Shown: positions 58,745 to 64,000 of the stretch, in pieces | Numbering within the stretch: position 1 is the stretch's first letter | Layout: the number at the start of each line of letters is the position of its first letter | Assembly (NCBI GenBank): GCA_016711925.1 | Contig: JADJSA010000017.1 | Location: 310,001 to 374,000 of the forward strand | Origin: Candidatus Methylophosphatis haderslevensis | GTDB taxonomy: Bacteria; Pseudomonadota; Gammaproteobacteria; Burkholderiales; Rhodocyclaceae | Length of the DNA: 64,000 nt | Reading direction: 5' to 3' | Notes under the pieces: model-generated | Told to the model about the DNA's origin: nothing | Database searches by the model: none | The model's input: the letters and a program-made list of their open reading frames with translations, nothing else | Position numbers and translations under genes: made by a program

Positions 58745-61255
58745 ATGACGTTCGGCAACCCTGCGTCGGCGCCGGCACGGCGCGATGTGCTGCGCTGCCT
58801 GTTGCTGGCCCTGTTTGGAATCATCGGATTCGGGTCGCTGCCGGCCCTTGCCGCGACCGAGCACGTCAGCGAGGCCAGTCTCGTTCTGCCTGACCTTGCC
58901 GATCGGTCACTGGTAGCGTTTTTCGGCACCATCTCCGGCTGGACGCTGCTTTCCTACGGACTCCTGGTCTGTCTTGGCGGTCTGGTTTTCGGTGGCGTCA
59001 TCTACAGCCAGATTCGCCGACTGCCGGTTCATCGTTCGATGGCCGAAGTCAGCGACCTGATCTACGAGACCTGCAAGACCTACATGATCACCCAGGGCAA
59101 GTTTCTGCTGATCCTGGAAGCGTTCACCGCAGTGATCATGATCGGATATTTTTACTTCGTGCAGCAGCTCGCGGTGTCCGATGTGGCGCTGATTCTCGCG
59201 TTCTCGCTCGTCGGCATCGCCGGCTCTTACATGGTGGCGTGGTTCGGCATTCGCATCAACACGCTGGCCAACAGCCGGACCGCGTTTGCCTCGTTGGCGG
59301 CCAAGCCTTTTCCCGTCTATGCCATTCCAATCAAGTCGGGCATTGCCATCGGCATGCTGCTGATCTCGACCGAGTTGCTGATCATGCTCGGCATCATGCT
59401 GTTTGTCCCGCCGTCCCTTGCCGGAAAGTGCTTCATCGGCTTTGCCATCGGCGAGTCGCTGGGCGCGGCGGCGCTGCGCATCGCCGGCGGCATCTTTACC
59501 AAGATCGCCGACATCGGCTCGGATCTGATGAAGATCGAATTCGGCATCCAGGAAGACGATGCGCGCAACCCCGGCGTGATCGCCGACTGCGCCGGCGACA
59601 ATGCCGGCGACTCGGTCGGCCCGACGGCGGACGGCTTCGAGACCTACGGCGTCACCGGCGTGGCGCTGATCAGCTTCATCATGCTGGCCGTGCCGGAACC
59701 CGCGGTGCAGGTTCAGTTGCTGGTCTGGCTGTTTGTCATGCGCGTCATGATGATCGTCGCCTCGGGCATTTCGTACCTCGGCAATGGCGTTCTCGCCAGG
59801 CAGCGCTATGGCGCGAAGACGCGCTTCGACTTCGAGGCCCCGCTGACTTCCCTGGTGTGGATCACGTCGGTGGTGTCGTTGATCCTGACGTTCATCGTTT
59901 CGTACCTGCTGATCGGCAACTTCGCGCTCGCCGGAAAGGCCTACACCAATCTGTGGTGGCAGCTTTCGCTGATCATCACGCTCGGCACGCTGGCGGGGGC
60001 GATCATCCCCGAGGTGGTAAAGGTGTTCACGTCGACCAACTCAAAGCACGTGCGGGAAGTGGTGGAGGCTTCGAAGGCGGGCGGGGCCAGCCTCAACATC
60101 CTCTCGGGCATCGTCGCCGGCTATTTCTCGGCGTTCTGGATCGGCGTGATCATCGTCGCGCTGATGTCCGGCGCCTACATCGTGTCGCAGTTCGAACTGA
60201 CCGCGGTGATCAATCCCGATGTGGCCAAGGCCACCATGATGGCGGCGGTGTTCTCGTTCGGCCTGGTGGCCTTCGGCTTTCTCGGCATGGGTCCGGTGAC
60301 GATTGCGGTCGACAGCTACGGCCCGGTCACCGACAACGCGCAATCGGTGTATGAGTTGTCGACCATCGAACAGATTCCCGGCATCGAAGCGGAGATCAAG
60401 CGGGATTTCGGCTTCGACCTGAACTTCCGCGCGGCCAAGTTCCTGCTCGAGGAGAACGATGGTGCCGGCAACACCTTCAAGGCCACCGCCAAACCGGTGC
60501 TGATCGGCACGGCGGTGGTCGGCGCCGCGACCATGGTGTTTTCCATTGTCATGCTGCTCACAGCCGGCCTGACCGAGAATCTGGACAAACTGTCGCTGCT
60601 GCACCCGCCGTTCCTGCTCGGCCTGATTTCCGGCGGCGCGACGATCTTCTGGTTCTCCGGCGCCAGCACGCAGGCAGTATCGACCGGCGCCTACCGCGCG
60701 GTGGAGTTCATCAGCACGCACATCCGCCTCGATGAAGTCGTCAAGGCCTCGCAGAGGGACAGCAAGAAGGTCGTCGAGATCTGCACGATCTACGCGCAGA
60801 AGGGCATGTTCAACATATTTCTGGCGGTGTTCTTCGGCACCCTGGCGTGCGCCTTCATCGAACCGTTCTTCTTCATCGGCTACCTTATTTCGCTGGCGAT
60901 TATCGGCCTCTATCAGGCGGTGTTCATGGCCAACGCGGGTGGCGCATGGGACAACGCCAAGAAGATTGTCGAGACCGAAATGCACGCCAAGGGCACCGAC
61001 CTGCACAACGCCTCGGTGGTCGGCGACACGGTCGGCGACCCGTTCAAGGACACCGCCTCGGTGGCGATGAATCCGATCATCAAGTTCACCACGCTGTTCG
61101 GCCTGCTGGCGGTCGAGATGGCTGTGGGCTTGCAGGCGCAGGGGTACCATATCGTTGTATGGGCGCTGGCTGCGGTGTTCCTTGCCGTCAACCTGGTATT
61201 CGTGTTCCGCAGCTTCTACGGCATGCGCATCGTCGCCAAGAAGGAAGGTCAGTAA
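58745..61255 (+). CDS. hppA: membrane-bound proton-translocating pyrophosphatase (divergent)
   Basis: The 836-residue, roughly 16-helix protein couples PPi hydrolysis to proton transport. It keeps the catalytic blocks as variants: IQEDDARNPGVIADCAGDNA at about 265-285, VTDNAQSVYELS, GNTFKATAK at about 575 and GTDLHNASVVGDTVGDPFKD near the end. Lysine in GNTFKA is the mark of potassium-independent, proton-pumping types. It is longer than usual, with a cleavable-looking N-terminus (LLLALFGIIGFGSLPALAA), and differs at many normally fixed residues. A GAGGTGA site precedes ATG 58745. Twin proteins lie on both sides. Confidence 0.93.
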   Translation: MTFGNPASAPARRDVLRCLLLALFGIIGFGSLPALAATEHVSEASLVLPDLADRSLVAFFGTISGWTLLSYGLLVCLGGLVFGGVIYSQIRRLPVHRSMAEVSDLIYETCKTYMITQGKFLLILEAFTAVIMIGYFYFVQQLAVSDVALILAFSLVGIAGSYMVAWFGIRINTLANSRTAFASLAAKPFPVYAIPIKSGIAIGMLLISTELLIMLGIMLFVPPSLAGKCFIGFAIGESLGAAALRIAGGIFTKIADIGSDLMKIEFGIQEDDARNPGVIADCAGDNAGDSVGPTADGFETYGVTGVALISFIMLAVPEPAVQVQLLVWLFVMRVMMIVASGISYLGNGVLARQRYGAKTRFDFEAPLTSLVWITSVVSLILTFIVSYLLIGNFALAGKAYTNLWWQLSLIITLGTLAGAIIPEVVKVFTSTNSKHVREVVEASKAGGASLNILSGIVAGYFSAFWIGVIIVALMSGAYIVSQFELTAVINPDVAKATMMAAVFSFGLVAFGFLGMGPVTIAVDSYGPVTDNAQSVYELSTIEQIPGIEAEIKRDFGFDLNFRAAKFLLEENDGAGNTFKATAKPVLIGTAVVGAATMVFSIVMLLTAGLTENLDKLSLLHPPFLLGLISGGATIFWFSGASTQAVSTGAYRAVEFISTHIRLDEVVKASQRDSKKVVEICTIYAQKGMFNIFLAVFFGTLACAFIEPFFFIGYLISLAIIGLYQAVFMANAGGAWDNAKKIVETEMHAKGTDLHNASVVGDTVGDPFKDTASVAMNPIIKFTTLFGLLAVEMAVGLQAQGYHIVVWALAAVFLAVNLVFVFRSFYGMRIVAKKEGQ

Positions 61256-61379
61256 CCTTAGTCATTGGGCCGCATTGCGATCGCAGCAGGGTGTCAGCAA
61301 GGGAGTGCGCCTCGATCGTGGATACGGCAACGAGGGCAGATTTCGAAACAAGTCGACTCTTTGAAGGGGGCCTATCACC

Positions 61380-62144
61380 ATGTCCATACATCTGTACTAC
61401 TCGCTGATTCCGGAAGCATTGATCGCCTCGATGCTGCCGCCCGAGGAGTTCGGGCAGTACTACGCGACCGGACACAAGTTCAAGTCGAAGGGACAGGCCG
61501 TATTCTTCGAAGTCGATCCGGCCTACCGGCACCCTTACTTCGACATCGACGGCTGCTACGCGCGCTGCGTGGCGAAGAAGAACGGCGCGCCGAAAAATTC
61601 CATCTATGTCTCGATGTACCGTGTGACCGAGCACCTTACCGTTCCCTCCCTGGACAAGCTCTACCTGACGACCGCGATGGGCGCCACACTCGGCTTGAGC
61701 CGTGCCAGCGAATTGCCCAAGATCGAGCCGGAACTGCACATGTATCAGGATCTCGCACCGATCAACAGCCTGGTGGTGAGCCTGCTCGACCCGGCGGCCT
61801 ACTACGCCGATGTGACGACCAAACCGTCGAAATCCTTTTCCTTTCCCGGCATGTGTTTTGTCGAACTCGAACTCGGTCCGCTCGCCCGCGATCCTGCAAA
61901 CGGCAAGGAAGGCGATCTGCCCTACTCGTTCATGCAGCACCTGCGCGAGGCGCTGATGGAACTGACCCCGCGCACCAAACAGAACAAGCTGGTGCACCGC
62001 GTGCATTCGCTCGAGTTTCCGTTCCGGATGGTCAAGAACGGATTCTTCGCAGGCATCGGCAACGAACTGGTCTACTACCCGATGCTCTCGCCAGCGGCGC
62101 TGCGCAAGGACCACAGCAACTGGTGGCGTTCGGCCAACCTGTAG
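61380..62144 (+). CDS. 254-residue protein, unrecognised family (twin B)
   Basis: This is the paralogue of the protein at 57688-58452, equal in length and roughly two-thirds identical by eye, with the same blocks and C-terminal WWRSANL. The most divergent stretch is around residues 58-70 and 100-120. It starts 124 bases after the pyrophosphatase stop, with a GAAGGGGG ribosome binding site. No known domain, signal peptide or helix is apparent. Conservation of both copies around the pump implies they act with it or on PPi-linked metabolism, perhaps as a heterodimer or two condition-specific forms; this is inference. Confidence 0.9.
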   Translation: MSIHLYYSLIPEALIASMLPPEEFGQYYATGHKFKSKGQAVFFEVDPAYRHPYFDIDGCYARCVAKKNGAPKNSIYVSMYRVTEHLTVPSLDKLYLTTAMGATLGLSRASELPKIEPELHMYQDLAPINSLVVSLLDPAAYYADVTTKPSKSFSFPGMCFVELELGPLARDPANGKEGDLPYSFMQHLREALMELTPRTKQNKLVHRVHSLEFPFRMVKNGFFAGIGNELVYYPMLSPAALRKDHSNWWRSANL

Positions 62145-62555
62145 TGCGCCGGGACGGCGGGGTGCCAGCCCGGGTGGCGGCAAGCCACAAGCCGGTTTCC
62201 CCGCCCGGCGGAGGTTAATTTCCGCTCCAGGAGATGCCCCGAGAGCCAATATCCATGCGGCTTCCAGGGCATCGCCCGGCGCCCCGGCGCGGGCTTCGGC
62301 AAAGGCGCATTCGCCGCCAGGGAGAAGCTGGCCGTGCGACGCGGTCGTGCATCATCAGCCGACAAAACGACTGTGGAGTTTCGTTTTGCGCTGACCAGCT
62401 ATTTCCGGAAGGCTCAATAAAGTCCAATCGGCAGGGTGGCGCAAATTTGGATCGGCGTGGACACCAGCGCCAGCACTTGCCCATCGATTCGCCACCTGCA
62501 GTGGTGACGTACGCCGGTCGATCTGGACAGGTTCTGCTCCTGTCAGCGCGAAACG
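62145..62555. other. intergenic region with one dispersed repeat copy
   Basis: No gene was recognised in these 411 bases. A repeat copy (ATATCCATGCGGCTTCCAGG followed by GCATCG) starts at 62249. Confidence 0.5.
62249..62274 (+). repeat. dispersed repeat copy (TATCCATGCGG family)
   Basis: TATCCATGCGGCTTCCAGGGC closely matches the family consensus. Confidence 0.8.
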
Positions 62556-64000
62556 TTACTTTGGACTCGCGCCGTCCAGTGCATGGCGCCTTGCCTGCAG
62601 TGTTTCCAGTTGCAGCTTGTATGCCATGTAGTACTTGTAAATGTTGCGCACGTAGCTGACGCTCTCTTGTCCGATCCGTCGTGCCGCAACCAACTCGACG
62701 TTGTTGAACCAGATGTCGGGATCGAGTCCCTGCTTTGCCGCTTCACGGCGCAAGCCGGCAATCCGGCCCGGCCCGGCGTTGTAGGCCGCGAAGGCAAACA
62801 GGGTGCGGTTGGTGTCGTCGAAATGGGCGTCCTTGAAGTAGTTGTCGAGGAGATTCCTCATGTACTTTATCCCGCCATGGACATTCGGTTCCGCCTGGTG
62901 GATGTCGCCGACACCAAGCGCCTTTCCGGTTGTGGGCATCAACTGCATGATGCCGACGGCGCCTGCGCGGCTCTTTGCATTCTGGTCGAGCCGGGATTCC
63001 TGGAAACCCTGCGCCGTGACCATCAGGTAGTCAAAGCCGTAACGATCGCCGTACTTCTGGAACAACTGCACGGACTGCTCGAAGCGCTGCCAGTCAGTGT
63101 CCGCCGCCGGGTTCTTCAACTGCTTCCAGCGCTTCTGATAGACGGCGAGCCGCTGTGCCGCAGAACCAGCCGACGTATAGCTGCGCGCGAACTCGTTAAC
63201 GATTGCCGCCAACTGCGGGCTTGCTTGCCGAAACGCCCAACCGATGCGGCCGTCCTCGGCGACCTTTAGCGTGTCGAGAACCCTGATGCCCGGCAAGATT
63301 CCCGCCCACAAAGATGCCTTCCAGTTATCGACCACGATGTACTCGATGATCCCTGCATTGAGCATATCCATCAGATCCTCGTCTTCCAGCGCATCGGGCA
63401 TACGCTTGAGGCTCACCGCCGGCTTGCCTGCCTTCAGAAAATGTTCGTTCAGGCGCAACAGGCTCTGGTAGTAACTGCTGGCCGGTCTGACGTGGACCTG
63501 CCGGCCGGACAGCTCGTCAAGACTGCCAATCGCCGGAGACGCCGGCCCCGCCACCACAACCTCGGCAATTCCGCTGGCGAACGGTTGCGAGAAATCAACC
63601 AGAGAATCGCGCTCGGGCGTGATCGTCAGATTGCCGGCCGCAATGTCCGCCCTTCCCTCAGTAAGCATTGGCAGAAGCCGGTCGCGTGTGGTGGGGATGA
63701 TGCTCACCGTGATCGGCAGCGCGCCGGTCTTCAGCTTCCGGTTCAGCCAACGCTCGAACTCCTGCACCGCGTCGGCCGTCAGACCGCGCTGCACTCCGCG
63801 GTCATTGAAGTACAGCGTCCGGCTGTACGGCACCGCCACGCGAATCAACCGGCGCTGCTTCATCGCCTCGAAGTCGCCCTTGAAGGGCTTTAGCACGGTC
63901 GGCAAGGCCACTTTGGCAACCGCCGGCGCGGCGCTCGCCGCCAGACTGCTGCCGCAGCAGGAAATCGCCGCCGCGATAGTCGCCCCGGCAAGGAACCTGA
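62556..64000 (-). CDS. MltF-like membrane-bound lytic transglycosylase (5' end outside window)
   Basis: The gene runs off the right edge; at least 480 residues are visible. An N-terminal export signal (FLAGATIAAAISCCGSSLA, perhaps a lipobox at SCC) is followed by an SBP_bac_3 domain (RRLIRVAVPYSRTLYFNDRG to about residue 280) and a C-terminal SLT lysozyme-like domain with catalytic Glu in AQGFQESRLDQNAKS, GIMQLMPTTGKALGV and AFAAYNAGPGRI. It cleaves peptidoglycan glycan strands. This is the MltF architecture. Confidence 0.93.
   Translation of the reverse strand, partial: RFLAGATIAAAISCCGSSLAASAAPAVAKVALPTVLKPFKGDFEAMKQRRLIRVAVPYSRTLYFNDRGVQRGLTADAVQEFERWLNRKLKTGALPITVSIIPTTRDRLLPMLTEGRADIAAGNLTITPERDSLVDFSQPFASGIAEVVVAGPASPAIGSLDELSGRQVHVRPASSYYQSLLRLNEHFLKAGKPAVSLKRMPDALEDEDLMDMLNAGIIEYIVVDNWKASLWAGILPGIRVLDTLKVAEDGRIGWAFRQASPQLAAIVNEFARSYTSAGSAAQRLAVYQKRWKQLKNPAADTDWQRFEQSVQLFQKYGDRYGFDYLMVTAQGFQESRLDQNAKSRAGAVGIMQLMPTTGKALGVGDIHQAEPNVHGGIKYMRNLLDNYFKDAHFDDTNRTLFAFAAYNAGPGRIAGLRREAAKQGLDPDIWFNNVELVAARRIGQESVSYVRNIYKYYMAYKLQLETLQARRHALDGASPK

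Overview
This GC-rich window is chromosomal DNA of a betaproteobacterium, probably from Rhodocyclales or a close relative. That placement is inferred from the gene content: an hprK-ptsN-hpf-rpoN-lptB block, SAH-riboswitch-controlled metH, thiS-thiG-trmB, a leucine-degradation pair, and a selenocysteine formate dehydrogenase. Most of the window is dense housekeeping sequence with one- to eight-base overlaps between operon partners. No CRISPR array, integrase or IS element was seen.

Layout. 1-5.1 kb: a frameshifted hemW tail, an NHL-propeller lipoprotein, a five-heme cytochrome, trmB, thiG, thiS and tRNA-Gly(CCC). 5.5-20.2 kb: a formate dehydrogenase island. The plus strand carries a molbindin, tungstate transporter tupBCA, a second TupA-like protein and a ModE-like regulator. 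The minus strand carries fdnGHI with an in-frame UGA (Sec), fdhE, selA, selB, tRNA-Sec, and a coupled pair encoding a GcvH/lipoate-carrier-like and a DsrE-like protein. Metal uptake, regulation, Sec decoding and the enzyme therefore lie side by side; selD and fdhD are not in the window.

20.6-23.3 kb: a lower-GC type II restriction-modification cassette (methyltransferase, small HTH protein, endonuclease) sits between the two ends of an older, broken DNA methyltransferase gene. 23.6-25.9 kb: a three-gene operon encoding a small Sec-exported protein with a perfect double-glycine-type leader motif, an exported C39 peptidase, and an outer-membrane barrel with an excisionase-like HTH domain in its exported part. 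This resembles a minimal, divergent version of the Fap amyloid export machinery. 26.1-31.9 kb: DUF779 protein and aldehyde dehydrogenase, a TerB-like protein, a flavin reductase, purT and mutY.

32-45.6 kb: UbiE-like methyltransferase, LON-domain protein, ubiX, Gx transporter and NusG-II protein, rapZ, a leucine-catabolism cluster (HMG-CoA lyase, enoyl-CoA hydratase), LOG protein, DsbA-like isomerase, thioesterase, MidA-like methyltransferase, pteridine-reductase-like SDR, and a cyclase-FHA protein. 46-53.2 kb: a CsgG-like lipoprotein, PsiF, hprK, ptsN, hpf, rpoN, lptB, recX and recA. 53.4-57.3 kb: a sigma70 promoter, SAH riboswitch and metH. 57.5-62.1 kb: a divergent membrane proton pyrophosphatase flanked on both sides by twin 254-residue proteins of unrecognised family, all on one strand. 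An MltF-like transglycosylase runs off the right edge.

The best candidates for undescribed biology are the twin-flanked pyrophosphatase locus, the C39/GG-leader/HTH-barrel operon, the GcvH-like/DsrE-like pair attached to the Sec-formate dehydrogenase island, and a dispersed intergenic repeat family with core TATCCATGCGG (seven intergenic copies noted).
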